Shown here piece by piece: positions 18,509-26,845 of a DNA stretch of 64,000 nt. How positions within the stretch are numbered: position 1 is the stretch's first letter; each line of letters opens with the position of its first letter. Source of the stretch: Bacteroidota bacterium (lineage in GTDB: Bacteria; Bacteroidota; Bacteroidia; UBA8524); contig WBUH01000017.1 of assembly GCA_008933805.1 (NCBI GenBank), positions 1 through 64,000 of the forward strand, given 5' to 3'. Under the pieces are notes generated by a model that saw nothing but the letters and a program-made list of their open reading frames with translations, was not told the DNA's origin and did not search any database. Both the position numbers and the translations under genes were made by a program.

Positions 18509-18865
18509 ATGGCAACTAATAAACAAGCGCGCCGCTTAAAAATAAAAACAAGCATACGCAGCAGGGTTGAGGGAACCGCTGAACGCCCAAGGCTTTCAGT
18601 ATTCCGTAGCAACAGCCAGATATATGCACAGTTGATAAACGATGTTGAAGGTAACACGATTGTTGCAGCTTCATCTCGTATTGATGCGGTAAACAACGCA
18701 AAAATAACAAAGGTTGAAAAAGCCTTTATGGTAGGCAAAGAGTTGGCTGATAAAGCTAAACAAGCCGGAATAACTAAAGTAGTATTTGACAGGAACGGAT
18801 ACCTGTATCACGGCCGCGTGAAGAGCTTGGCTGATGGTGCTAGGGAAGGGGGGCTTGAATTTTAA
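18509..18865 (+). CDS. rplR: 50S ribosomal protein L18 (uL18)
   Basis: 5S rRNA-binding protein of the central protuberance. The 118 residues have the basic N-terminus [31 protein letters not shown] and the conserved C-terminal [24 protein letters not shown]. Length and order between rplF and rpsE are standard. Confidence 0.97.
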   Translation: MATNKQARRLKIKTSIRSRVEGTAERPRLSVFRSNSQIYAQLINDVEGNTIVAASSRIDAVNNAKITKVEKAFMVGKELADKAKQAGITKVVFDRNGYLYHGRVKSLADGAREGGLEF

Positions 18866-18877
18866 TAAATTACGAAG

Positions 18878-19396
18878 ATGGTAAAAGCAACAGTAAAAAA
18901 AGTACGTCAAAGCGACCTTGAACTTAAAGAAAAGGTTGTAGCTATAAACCGTGTAGCGAAAGTTACCAAAGGTGGCCGCACCTTTAGCTTCTCAGCCATT
19001 GTGGTTGTGGGCGACGGACAAGGCATAGTTGGATTTGGCCTTGGTAAAGCTGGCGAGGTAACCGATGCTATCAGCAAAGGTGTTGAAGACGCTAAGAAAA
19101 ACCTTATTAAAGTGCCTATTATTAATGGTACTGTGCCTCACGAGCAATATGGTAAGTTTGGTGGCGGCCTAGTATTTTTGAAACCTGCTTCACATGGTAC
19201 TGGTGTAATAGCCGGTGGTGCGATGCGTGCTGTTTTGGAAAGTGCCGGTATTACTGACGTTTTGGCAAAATCAAAACGTTCATCAAACCCCCACAACGTT
19301 GTGAAGGCAACTATTGACGCACTTGTGAAAATGCGCGACCCTTTTACCGTGGCGCAACACAGGGGACTTGGTTTGAAACGTGTGTTTAACGGTTAA
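18878..19396 (+). CDS. rpsE: 30S ribosomal protein S5 (uS5)
   Basis: Small-subunit fidelity protein at the mRNA entry. The 172 residues include the double-stranded RNA-binding-like N-terminal domain ([19 protein letters not shown] near 20, [17 protein letters not shown] near 46) and the C-terminal domain with [35 protein letters not shown] near 107. Both match the family. rpmD follows after 18 nt. Confidence 0.98.
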   Translation: MVKATVKKVRQSDLELKEKVVAINRVAKVTKGGRTFSFSAIVVVGDGQGIVGFGLGKAGEVTDAISKGVEDAKKNLIKVPIINGTVPHEQYGKFGGGLVFLKPASHGTGVIAGGAMRAVLESAGITDVLAKSKRSSNPHNVVKATIDALVKMRDPFTVAQHRGLGLKRVFNG

Positions 19397-19414
19397 TCAT
19401 CAGGAGGAAAAATC

Positions 19415-19594
19415 ATGTCAAAAATTAAAATCACACAAGTAAAATCAATCATCGATAGGTCAGAAAGGCAGAAAAAGACTATGCAGGCATTAGGTTTGCG
19501 TAAGATGAACCAGACCGTTGAGCACGATGATACCCCAGCCATATTAGGTATGGTTGAGAAAGTGAAACATTTGGTAAAAGTAGAAACAGTTTAA
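19415..19594 (+). CDS. rpmD: 50S ribosomal protein L30 (uL30)
   Basis: A short gene of 59 codons between rpsE and rplO, found by reading the spacer. Its product begins MSKIKITQVKSIIDR, has the family motif TMQALGLRKMNQTVEHDDTP and ends VEKVKHLVKVETV. Length (about 60) is right for L30. It is preceded by AGGAGG at 19402-19407, 7 nt from the ATG, a strong Shine-Dalgarno site that is rare in this phylum. The stop is 4 nt before rplO. Confidence 0.95.
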   Translation: MSKIKITQVKSIIDRSERQKKTMQALGLRKMNQTVEHDDTPAILGMVEKVKHLVKVETV

Positions 19595-19598
19595 AACA

Positions 19599-20072
19599 AT
19601 GAGATTACATACACTAAAACCTGCTGAAGGTTCTATAAAAAGAGAAAAGCGTATTGGTCGTGGTACTGGCTCAGGCCGTGGTGGCACATCAACACGTGGT
19701 CACAAAGGTGCCCAGTCTCGTAGCGGTAACAGCCGTAAAAAAGGTTTCGAAGGTGGTCAGATGCCTTTGCAACGTCGTATGCCTAAGTTTGGCTTCAAAA
19801 ACCCATTCAGGGTTGAGTACAAGGTGTTTAACCTAAGCCAACTTCAAGAAATTGCTGATAAGCACAACCTTAAGTCTATTGATTTTGACACGCTTAAAAA
19901 GCACCGTTTGGTTCAAAAAACTGATTTGGTGAAAGTTTTGGGACGTGGCGAATTGAAAGCTGCTCTTGAGGTAAAAGCACATGCTTTTTCTGATACTGCT
20001 AAAAAGGCTATCGAATCTGCCGGAGGAACCGCGCATGAGGTTAAACCTAATGCCGAGAAAAAGGATATTTAA
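19599..20072 (+). CDS. rplO: 50S ribosomal protein L15 (uL15)
   Basis: Late-assembly large-subunit protein. The 157 residues begin MRLHTLKPAEGS and have the long Gly/Arg-rich N-terminal extension (GRGTGSGRGGTSTRGHKGAQ near 22-42), then GGQMPLQRRMPKFGF near 52 and a compact C-terminal domain. The last stretch, KKAIESAGGTAHEV, is repeated imperfectly downstream, with a stop codon falling inside the second copy (20058-20093). The present C-terminus may therefore be the product of a small tandem duplication. Confidence 0.97.
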   Translation: MRLHTLKPAEGSIKREKRIGRGTGSGRGGTSTRGHKGAQSRSGNSRKKGFEGGQMPLQRRMPKFGFKNPFRVEYKVFNLSQLQEIADKHNLKSIDFDTLKKHRLVQKTDLVKVLGRGELKAALEVKAHAFSDTAKKAIESAGGTAHEVKPNAEKKDI

Positions 20073-20105
20073 TCTGCTGGAGGAACCGAGCATACTGCAT
20101 AATCG

Positions 20106-21443
20106 ATGAAAAAAATTATAACCAAGCTAAAACAAATCTGGAGCATAGACGACCTGAGGATTCGTATCATAAACACCCTTGGTCTGTTGCTTATATACCG
20201 TATAGGTTCATTTATCACCCTACCCGGTATCGACCCTAATGAGTTGGGAAACCTTGCTGAACAAGGGGCAGGCGGTCTTTTTGGCCTATTGAACATGTTC
20301 GCAGGTGGCGCGTTTTCACGTGCATCAATATTTGCATTGGGTATTATGCCATATATATCTGCATCTATTATAGTGCAGTTATTAACTGTGGCAGTACCAT
20401 ACTTCCAACGTATGCAAAAAGAGGGCGAAGATGGACGTAATAAAATGAATCAGATAACTCGTTATCTAACCATTATTGTTACAGCCTTGCAATCAATAGC
20501 TTACCTAACAAACCTGCAAAGCGAAGTTGGTACAGCTATCTACAATCCCGGTGTTTGGTTTAGTATCACTTCAGTGGTTATAATGATAGCCGGTACCATG
20601 TTTGTAATGTGGCTTGGTGAGCGTATTACTGATAAAGGTTTGGGTAATGGTATTTCACTTATCATCATGGTAGGTATTATATCACGCTTCCCCGGTTCTT
20701 TGTTCTCAGAAATAGGCTTCAAGTTTGATGGTAAAGGCGGCGGTTTGGTGATTTTCTTGGTAGAGATGTTTGCGCTGATATCTGTGATAGCAATTGTTAT
20801 CATGTTGGTACAAGGCACACGTAAAATACCTGTAAACTACGCTAAACGTGTACAAGGTAACAGGCAATTCGGCGGTATGCGTCAATACCTTCCAATGAAG
20901 GTAAATGCTACCGGTGTAATGCCTATCATCTTCGCACAAGCTCTTATGTTCATCCCTATTACAGTAGCACAATTCCTATCGGATTCTGATGTTGGATATT
21001 TCCTACGTGTATTCTCAGACAATACCTCGTTGGCTTATAACTTAACTTTTGCCTTATTGATTATCGTGTTCACTTACTTCTACACAGCTATCACGGTTAA
21101 CCCCACACAGATTGCTGATGATTTGAAAAAGAACAACGGTTTCATACCCGGTATCAAGCCCGGCAAAAACACATCAGAATACATTGATAACGTAATGTCT
21201 CGCATCACACTACCCGGTTCATTATTCTTAGCCTTGGTAGCCATATTCCCTTCAATAGCCATCATTTTGGGTGTAAACAACCAGTTTGCAGACTTCTTTG
21301 GAGGTACATCACTACTAATTATGGTAGGTGTTGTTTTGGATACCTTGCAACAAATAGAGAGCCATTTGTTGATGCGTCACTACGACGGATTTGTTAAATC
21401 AGGCATTAAAGGCCGTTCGGTTCCACAAACTCCAACAATGTAA
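20106..21443 (+). CDS. secY: Protein translocase subunit SecY
   Basis: Core channel of the Sec translocon in the inner membrane. The 445 residues form ten hydrophobic segments, with the family signature GLLNMFAGGAFSRASIFALGIMPYISASIIVQLL near residues 58-95 and the cytoplasmic loop RKIPVNYAKR near 238. The C-terminal end matches the family. It is the last gene of the first transcription block; adk and map, which sit here in many bacteria, are absent, and infA follows behind its own promoter. Confidence 0.98.
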   Translation: MKKIITKLKQIWSIDDLRIRIINTLGLLLIYRIGSFITLPGIDPNELGNLAEQGAGGLFGLLNMFAGGAFSRASIFALGIMPYISASIIVQLLTVAVPYFQRMQKEGEDGRNKMNQITRYLTIIVTALQSIAYLTNLQSEVGTAIYNPGVWFSITSVVIMIAGTMFVMWLGERITDKGLGNGISLIIMVGIISRFPGSLFSEIGFKFDGKGGGLVIFLVEMFALISVIAIVIMLVQGTRKIPVNYAKRVQGNRQFGGMRQYLPMKVNATGVMPIIFAQALMFIPITVAQFLSDSDVGYFLRVFSDNTSLAYNLTFALLIIVFTYFYTAITVNPTQIADDLKKNNGFIPGIKPGKNTSEYIDNVMSRITLPGSLFLALVAIFPSIAIILGVNNQFADFFGGTSLLIMVGVVLDTLQQIESHLLMRHYDGFVKSGIKGRSVPQTPTM

Positions 21444-21453
21444 TTATTTAATA

Positions 21454-21485
21454 TTTGTTAATATAAAGTAAAAAATATATTTTTG
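21454..21485 (+). promoter_or_regulatory. Strong internal promoter before infA
   Basis: TTTG (21454-21457), a 20-nt spacer and TATTTTTG (21478-21485) form a full consensus promoter in the 67-nt spacer after secY. It gives infA, rpmJ, rpsM, rpsK, rpsD, rpoA and rplQ transcription separate from the S10/spc block. Confidence 0.8.
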
Positions 21486-21510
21486 CAGCCCATTTTAAAA
21501 ACGCTTTAAG

Positions 21511-21729
21511 TTGGCAAAACAACCTTCAATAAAACAAGACGGTGTAATAACCGAAGCACTTTCGAACGCTATGTTCAGGGTGCAATTAGAGAACGGACAC
21601 GAGATTATTGCCACTATTTCAGGCAAAATGAGGATGCACTATATAAAAATATTACCCGGTGACAAAGTGCAGGTGGAAATGTCGCCCTACGATTTATCGA
21701 GGGGCAGGATATGTTACCGTTATAAATAA
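21511..21729 (+). CDS. infA: Translation initiation factor IF-1 with TTG start
   Basis: The 72-residue OB-fold protein matches IF-1 along its full length ([17 protein letters not shown], then the family end [12 protein letters not shown]). It binds the A site of the 30S subunit during initiation. The only start that gives the family N-terminus is TTG at 21511; there is no in-frame ATG before residue 21. A rare start codon on an initiation factor may limit its synthesis, as with IF-3 in other bacteria; that link is an inference. Confidence 0.96.
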   Translation: MAKQPSIKQDGVITEALSNAMFRVQLENGHEIIATISGKMRMHYIKILPGDKVQVEMSPYDLSRGRICYRYK

Positions 21730-21746
21730 GAAGTAACTTTACTAAA

Positions 21747-21863
21747 ATGAAAGTAAGACCCTCAATAAAAAAACGCAGCAGCGATTGCAAGATTGTACGT
21801 CGCAAGGGTAAGCTGTTTGTAATTAACAAAAAGAACCCCAAATACAAACAAAGACAAGGATAA
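21747..21863 (+). CDS. rpmJ: 50S ribosomal protein L36 (bL36), zinc-free form
   Basis: A 38-codon gene between infA and rpsM. The product starts [22 protein letters not shown] and ends [10 protein letters not shown], clearly L36. Of the four zinc ligands of the C+ form only Cys14 remains: the others are Ser11, Asn27 and Tyr33. It is therefore the zinc-independent type, consistent with the zinc-free S14 in the same operon. It lies 17 nt after infA and 6 nt before rpsM. Confidence 0.95.
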   Translation: MKVRPSIKKRSSDCKIVRRKGKLFVINKKNPKYKQRQG

Positions 21864-21869
21864 TTATTT

Positions 21870-22247
21870 ATGGCAAGGATAGCAGGTATAGATTTACCAA
21901 AAAACAAACGCGGTGAAATAGGTTTAACCTATGTATATGGTATAGGCCGCACCAATGCCCGCCGTATTTTAGAGGCCGGTAATATTGATTTGGGGAAAAA
22001 AGTATCAGATTGGAACGACGAAGACTTGAACCACATCCGTACTTTTATTACAGACAATATTAAAGTGGAGGGCGAGCTTCGCTCAGAAGTGCAACTTAAC
22101 ATCAAACGTTTGATGGATATAGCTTGCTACCGCGGTTTGAGGCACAGGAAAGGACTTCCGTTGCGTGGTCAACGTACACGTACTAACTCACGTACCCGTA
22201 AAGGTAAGCGTAAGACTGTAGCCGGTAAGAAAAAGGCTACCAAGTAA
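21870..22247 (+). CDS. rpsM: 30S ribosomal protein S13 (uS13)
   Basis: Head protein that contacts the P-site tRNA and forms bridges to L5. The 125 residues begin [26 protein letters not shown] and end with the basic tail after [25 protein letters not shown]. Length matches the family. It is the first protein of the alpha part of the operon, with rpsK 28 nt downstream. Confidence 0.98.
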   Translation: MARIAGIDLPKNKRGEIGLTYVYGIGRTNARRILEAGNIDLGKKVSDWNDEDLNHIRTFITDNIKVEGELRSEVQLNIKRLMDIACYRGLRHRKGLPLRGQRTRTNSRTRKGKRKTVAGKKKATK

Positions 22248-22275
22248 TAAATAAATAGTTGAAAGAAAGTAACTA

Positions 22276-22665
22276 ATGGCAACTAATAAAAAAACGGCAA
22301 AGAAAAGGGTAGTGCAAGTTGAGTCTCACGGACAGGCTCACATACAAGCTACCTTTAACAATATTATCATATCACTTACCAACCAAACCGGTCAGGTAGT
22401 ATCATGGGCTTCAGCCGGCAAAATGGGTTTCAAAGGTTCTAAAAAGAACACCCCATACGCTGCACAAACTGCTGCACAAGATTGCGGTAAAGTAGCTTAT
22501 GATTTAGGTATGCGTAAAGTTGATGTGTTTGTTAAAGGTCCCGGTTCAGGTCGCGAGTCGGCTATCCGTACCCTTCAAACTGTAGGTATCGAAGTAATCT
22601 CTATCAAAGATATTACTCCAATCCCTCACAACGGATGTCGCCCTCCAAAACGCCGCAGGATATAA
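22276..22665 (+). CDS. rpsK: 30S ribosomal protein S11 (uS11)
   Basis: Platform protein lining the mRNA exit. The 129 residues contain [15 protein letters not shown] near 22, [21 protein letters not shown] near 43 and end with the family signature [18 protein letters not shown]. The N-terminus is Lys-rich. Normal length and order. Confidence 0.98.
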   Translation: MATNKKTAKKRVVQVESHGQAHIQATFNNIIISLTNQTGQVVSWASAGKMGFKGSKKNTPYAAQTAAQDCGKVAYDLGMRKVDVFVKGPGSGRESAIRTLQTVGIEVISIKDITPIPHNGCRPPKRRRI

Positions 22666-22691
22666 TTTTTTAACCCGTAGAATAAGAGACA

Positions 22692-23300
22692 ATGGCAAGA
22701 TATATTGGACCTAAAAGCAAAATAGCAAGGAAATTTGGCGAAGCCATCTTTGGCCCAGACAAGGTTCTTGATAAACGCAACTACCCACCGGGACAACACG
22801 GACAATCACGCCGTAAGCCTAAAAAATCTGAATACGCTATCCAGCTTATTGAGAAACAAAAGGCTAAATATACCTATGGTATCCTTGAACGTCAATTCCG
22901 TGGTATATTCCACAGAGCAAACGTTAAAGACGGTATCACCGGTGAAAACCTGTTGAAATTTTTGGAAGCAAGGCTGGATAACACTGTTTTCCGTCTAGGC
23001 TTAGCTGCCAGCCGCAGCGGTGCACGCCAGTTGGTTGGTCATAAACACATTACAGTTAACGGTCATATCGTTAACATACCTTCATACCAATTGAAGCCCG
23101 GTGATGTAATCAGCGTTCGCGAGAAATCAAAATCTCTAGAATCTATTACAGATGCTCTTTCATCAGGACGCAGCCGCAAATACAATTGGTTGGAGTGGGA
23201 TAACAATAGCATGACAGGTAAGTTTATGGCTTTCCCTGAGCGTGATCAAATCCCTGAAAATATTAAAGAGCAACTAATAGTGGAGTTGTACTCTAAGTAA
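22692..23300 (+). CDS. rpsD: 30S ribosomal protein S4 (uS4)
   Basis: Assembly-initiating 16S-binding protein. The 202 residues show the N-terminal segment [17 protein letters not shown], the helical domain, and the S4 RNA-binding domain ([42 protein letters not shown] near 90-130). There is no N-terminal zinc Cys cluster. In E. coli S4 regulates the alpha operon; whether it does here cannot be seen. Confidence 0.98.
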   Translation: MARYIGPKSKIARKFGEAIFGPDKVLDKRNYPPGQHGQSRRKPKKSEYAIQLIEKQKAKYTYGILERQFRGIFHRANVKDGITGENLLKFLEARLDNTVFRLGLAASRSGARQLVGHKHITVNGHIVNIPSYQLKPGDVISVREKSKSLESITDALSSGRSRKYNWLEWDNNSMTGKFMAFPERDQIPENIKEQLIVELYSK

Positions 23301-23323
23301 TCACTAAACCCCTTTTAAGCCCC

Positions 23324-24316
23324 ATGGCAATACTTGCTTTTCAAAAACCTGATAAAGTTATAATGCACAAAGAAACTGACTTTTACGGTCAGTTTGAATT
23401 CCGCCCCCTTGAAAAAGGTTACGGGGTTACGATAGGAAACGCCCTTCGCAGAATTCTTCTTTCTTCGCTTGAAGGGTATGCTATCACCACTGTGAAAATC
23501 CCCAGTGTTGACCACGAGTTTTCAAGCATCAAAGGTGTAGTTGAAGATGTTACTGAAATTGTGCTTAACCTGAAGCAGGTGAGGTTTAAAAAAGTTTCAG
23601 ATGCCGGTGACAACGAAAAGATTTTTGTTTCACTTAAAGGCAAAGAGCAATTTGTAGCCGGTGATATTAGCCGTTACACAAATGCTTTTGAAATTTTGAA
23701 CCCTGATTTGGTGATTTGCAACATGGAGCCTTTTGTGAACCTTGAGGTTGAACTTACGGTGAACAAAGGTCGTGGATACGTTCCTGCCGAAGAAAACAAA
23801 CCCAAAGAGCACGTTATAGGTTTAATTCCTATCGACTCGATATACACTCCAATCAAAAACGTGAAATACCACGTTGATGATTTTAGGGTAGAGCAACGTA
23901 CTGACTACGAAAAACTGATGATTGAGATTCAGACAGATGGTAGTGTACGCCCTGAAGAAGCTTTGAAAGAATCGGCCAAGATATTGATACAACACTTTAT
24001 GTTGTTCTCTGATGAGAATATCACTATTGACAGCCAAATTAAAGCTGCCCCTGTTGAAGTGGATGAAAACTTGTTGCATATGCGCAAGTTGCTTAAAACC
24101 CCATTGGCTGATCTTGACCTTTCAGTACGTGCATACAACTGCTTGAAAGCTGCTGAGATTAAAACTCTAGGTGATTTAGTAAGCTACGATATTGCTGATT
24201 TGTTGAAATTCCGCAACTTTGGTAAAAAATCACTTACTGAATTGGAAGAACTGGTAAGGGAAAAGAACCTTACTTTTGGGATGGACGTTGCAAAATATAA
24301 ACTGAACGAAGATTAA
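23324..24316 (+). CDS. rpoA: DNA-directed RNA polymerase subunit alpha
   Basis: Scaffold subunit of RNA polymerase. The 330 residues have the N-terminal assembly domain ([30 protein letters not shown] near 28-57), a linker around 232-250, and the C-terminal domain with helix-hairpin-helix elements ([17 protein letters not shown] near the end) that contacts upstream DNA and activators. Length is normal. It follows rpsD by 23 nt. Confidence 0.98.
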   Translation: MAILAFQKPDKVIMHKETDFYGQFEFRPLEKGYGVTIGNALRRILLSSLEGYAITTVKIPSVDHEFSSIKGVVEDVTEIVLNLKQVRFKKVSDAGDNEKIFVSLKGKEQFVAGDISRYTNAFEILNPDLVICNMEPFVNLEVELTVNKGRGYVPAEENKPKEHVIGLIPIDSIYTPIKNVKYHVDDFRVEQRTDYEKLMIEIQTDGSVRPEEALKESAKILIQHFMLFSDENITIDSQIKAAPVEVDENLLHMRKLLKTPLADLDLSVRAYNCLKAAEIKTLGDLVSYDIADLLKFRNFGKKSLTELEELVREKNLTFGMDVAKYKLNED

Positions 24317-24393
24317 AATTTAGTTACCGGTTATCAGTTATGAGGTTATCACAATAACTGACTAACTTAAATAACCCAATAACAAATAAAGAA

Positions 24394-24948
24394 ATGAGAC
24401 ACGGAAAAAAAGATAATCACTTGGGTCGTACCAAAGAGCACCGTAAGGCAATGTTGAATAACATGGCCAGCTCACTGATATTGCACAAGCGCATCAGTAC
24501 AACCTTAGCCAAGGCAAAAGAACTTCGCAAGGTTGTTGAGCCTTTGATTACAAAAGCAAAAGACAATACAACACACTCACGCCGCGTAGTGTTTGGATAC
24601 TTGCACGACAAGTATGCTGTGAAAGAACTTTTTGGCGAAGTTGCCGGTAAAATTGGCGACAGGCCCGGTGGTTATACCCGCATTTTGAAAACCGGTAACC
24701 GTTTGGGTGATAACGCTGAAACTGCAATTATCGAACTAGTTGACTACAACGAATACATGTTGGCAGCTAAAGCTGATAAAGCAGGCAAAGGTAAAACTCG
24801 CCGTAGCCGTAGAGGCACTGGTGCTACTGCTAAAACTGAAACTGCTGTTAAGGCTGAAACTAAGCCTGTAGTAGAAGAGGTTAAAGAAGAAACTCCTGCT
24901 GTTGATAACACTGCTGAAACCAGCACTGAAGGAGAAACCAAAGAGTAA
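24394..24948 (+). CDS. rplQ: 50S ribosomal protein L17 (bL17) with extended acidic tail
   Basis: Tunnel-exit-side protein. The core (about 1-125) has the family start [21 protein letters not shown] and [21 protein letters not shown] near 35. A 55-residue tail after [12 protein letters not shown] is first basic, then rich in Thr, Glu, Val and Ala; it is absent from E. coli L17 (127 residues). Last gene of the operon, after a 77-nt spacer with imperfect repeats of GGTTAT/ATAACC words, and closed by the terminator at 24970. Confidence 0.97.
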   Translation: MRHGKKDNHLGRTKEHRKAMLNNMASSLILHKRISTTLAKAKELRKVVEPLITKAKDNTTHSRRVVFGYLHDKYAVKELFGEVAGKIGDRPGGYTRILKTGNRLGDNAETAIIELVDYNEYMLAAKADKAGKGKTRRSRRGTGATAKTETAVKAETKPVVEEVKEETPAVDNTAETSTEGETKE

Positions 24949-24969
24949 GTATACATTACTTATACATAT

Positions 24970-25002
24970 AAAAACCCCGCCGCAAGCGGGGTTTTCTTTT
25001 TT
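24970..25002. terminator. Intrinsic terminator of the ribosomal/rpoA operon
   Basis: A perfect 10-bp stem (24971-24980 with 24986-24995), 5-nt loop and a T-rich tail. It also faces the convergent gene ending at 25009. Confidence 0.9.
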
Positions 25003-25008
25003 ATACCG

Positions 25009-25833
25009 TTATGGTCTTGCATTGTTTAGCAAAAAAGCCTTCTCTTCAAATGTTAAACTATCTAAAGTATCCGCTATTTCGATACCTGTTTTCAGTAAGC
25101 CCTTTGGTTTTAATATTCTATCTGCCATTTTACGTGATAGGGCCATGTGGCGGAAATAATACTCGGCAAACTTCTTGGGATTCTCAGCAGCCTTCTTAGC
25201 CTCATTCCAAACCCTGTTACGCTCCATGCGTAGCCCTTTTGCGGCCTGTTTTGATAGTTTACGTATGGATTGTCGTTTCCACTTCTTATCAGCCTTTAAA
25301 TGCGGCATAATGTTCTCAAAGTAATCGGCTACAATTTTCTCGTGTATTTTGGCTACCAGTTTATAGTCTTTTTTGTTTGCCTTGGTAGGAGGGTGGGTTT
25401 TAAAAACATCGGTAAGTGCAAAGAACAAATCGTGGGTTATGTGGGCACTCATATTCATAATCAGTGATGTTGCATAATGATTGGTATGTTGCTGAGTGTC
25501 TAATGCCTGCTTCCAACAGTAATTGTTTACCCCTCCGGTATTTAGCGAATCAAAATTTTTAAGAAAGTAATATCCAAACCGTCCCTCAAGTTTTGATATG
25601 AAGGCTGTATCGCGCAGTTTACCTGCTTTTGCAAGAGTTGAAACCCCAATGGATACCCTTTGGTATAAACGGGCAAAATGGTAATAGCAGCTTTGTTGTT
25701 GTTGTTTGTTATTAACCAAGCTGTCAAGTTTATGCCTAAACGTAGTGTAGTCATAAGTTTCTTGCGCTTTTATAGAGAAGGGAAGAGAAGAAATGAGAAG
25801 AAACAGTGATAAGAAGGCTTTGTTGATTTGCAT
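25009..25833 (-). CDS. Secreted DUF5995-like protein
   Basis: The 274-residue protein starts with a signal peptide (about 1-22, cut after FSIKA). The mature part is helical, with the AHITHDLFFALTDVFKT segment near 130 resembling the HI-x-x-DL motif of DUF5995 proteins; that assignment is by memory of the motif, not a search. The adjacent upstream gene is a diverged paralogue with the same motif (AHINHDLYFILLNYF). The paralogues also share a WxxAL (WKQALD/WMAALD) stretch before it. The function of the family is unknown. Conserved His and Asp residues may bind a metal, which is an inference. Confidence 0.75.
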   Translation of the reverse strand: MQINKAFLSLFLLISSLPFSIKAQETYDYTTFRHKLDSLVNNKQQQQSCYYHFARLYQRVSIGVSTLAKAGKLRDTAFISKLEGRFGYYFLKNFDSLNTGGVNNYCWKQALDTQQHTNHYATSLIMNMSAHITHDLFFALTDVFKTHPPTKANKKDYKLVAKIHEKIVADYFENIMPHLKADKKWKRQSIRKLSKQAAKGLRMERNRVWNEAKKAAENPKKFAEYYFRHMALSRKMADRILKPKGLLKTGIEIADTLDSLTFEEKAFLLNNARP

Positions 25834-25872
25834 ACAGCCATAAAAATACCAAAAATGAGCAAAGTGTGGGGC

Positions 25873-26715
25873 TTATTTTTTTGGTACAGGGGCCAGCATA
25901 CTTAGTTTTGTTGCAAAAGGTAAGCTGTCGAGCGATTTCATCATTTTAAAGCCGGTTTTAATTGGAAACTTAGGGTGCATAAACTGTTGCGCATTTTGCC
26001 TGGCAAAAGCCATTTGCTTTTGAGTGATGGCATTTTGCCTTTCAGGATGTTTGTGAGCCTCTAGCGCATTATTCCACGTAACTCTAAGGTATTTTTTCAT
26101 CTGAAGTTTCACTCCCTTTTTTCCGCTATTAATCAAAACACCCTCTAACCAACTAATGTGAGGGTCGGTTTTGATAAACACCTTCACAATACGGTCTGTT
26201 TCTCTTGCCGATATTGTAAAAAACTCTTTTTGTGCCTTTTTAGCATTGTGGTTTGCTGTACCAAATTGGTTAAAATAATTTAACAGGATAAAATACAAAT
26301 CGTGATTGATGTGTGCGTTGGTGCCTAGTGCTAACCATTGCACATAGCTACAGTTTTTGCAATAGTTTGTATCTAATGCCGCCATCCAGGCATACGGCAC
26401 ACTATCATTGTTGTTATAAGCTGTAAGAGTATTTAGGTAATAAGAGGTAAAGTTCTTTTGGATATAATCTATCAGTACACTATCCGTAAAGTGTCCGGTA
26501 GAGTTAGCCGATTGTATCTCTATAAGCATAGTATTATACAATGCTGCAAAGTAGGTTACCGTACTTTGGGTGGTTTTACCTTGCTGTACCACGCTATCAA
26601 TTTTCTCTACCACTAATTTTCGTGTGGCGAGTTTTGTAGTCTGCTCAGCAATAGTTTGCGCTGTAATCGTACATGATACAAGCAAAGGAAGTATTATATA
26701 TACAATAAGTTTCAC
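25873..26715 (-). CDS. Secreted DUF5995-like protein, paralogue
   Basis: Paralogue of the gene ending at 25009, separated by 39 nt. The 280-residue product has a signal peptide or lipoprotein-like leader (KLIVYIILPLLVSCTITAQ) and the shared AHINHDLYFILLNYF motif. I prefer the GTG at 26715, which puts the basic residue right before the hydrophobic stretch. A TTG at 26748 would add 11 residues. Both proteins share a closing DSL-x-F segment. Function unknown; the pair is probably cotranscribed. Confidence 0.7.
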   Translation of the reverse strand: MKLIVYIILPLLVSCTITAQTIAEQTTKLATRKLVVEKIDSVVQQGKTTQSTVTYFAALYNTMLIEIQSANSTGHFTDSVLIDYIQKNFTSYYLNTLTAYNNNDSVPYAWMAALDTNYCKNCSYVQWLALGTNAHINHDLYFILLNYFNQFGTANHNAKKAQKEFFTISARETDRIVKVFIKTDPHISWLEGVLINSGKKGVKLQMKKYLRVTWNNALEAHKHPERQNAITQKQMAFARQNAQQFMHPKFPIKTGFKMMKSLDSLPFATKLSMLAPVPKK

Positions 26716-26776
26716 AGGATAAACTAAGCGGTTTATATACTTAGTCAACTATTTAAACCCAAAACGTTGCATTTGG

Positions 26777-26809
26777 TTTCATTTTATCGTGTAAAAAAAT
26801 GTAATTTTG
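26777..26809 (+). promoter_or_regulatory. Promoter of carA
   Basis: TTTC (26777-26780), a 21-nt spacer and TAATTTTG (26802-26809). The -7 element overlaps the upstream TTG (26807) that would otherwise extend carA, which supports the ATG at 26846 as the real start. Confidence 0.6.
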
Positions 26810-26845
26810 CCCCCCAAAAAAGTAACATTGAGTACTATAAATAAA

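Noticed and set aside
20079-20083. GGAGG as a Shine-Dalgarno site for secY
   Set aside because: It is 22 nt before the ATG at 20106, too far, and is explained by the rplO duplication.
26807-26845. N-terminal extension of carA from a TTG
   Set aside because: The TTG lies inside the -7 promoter element (26802-26809); family proteins begin at the ATG at 26846.
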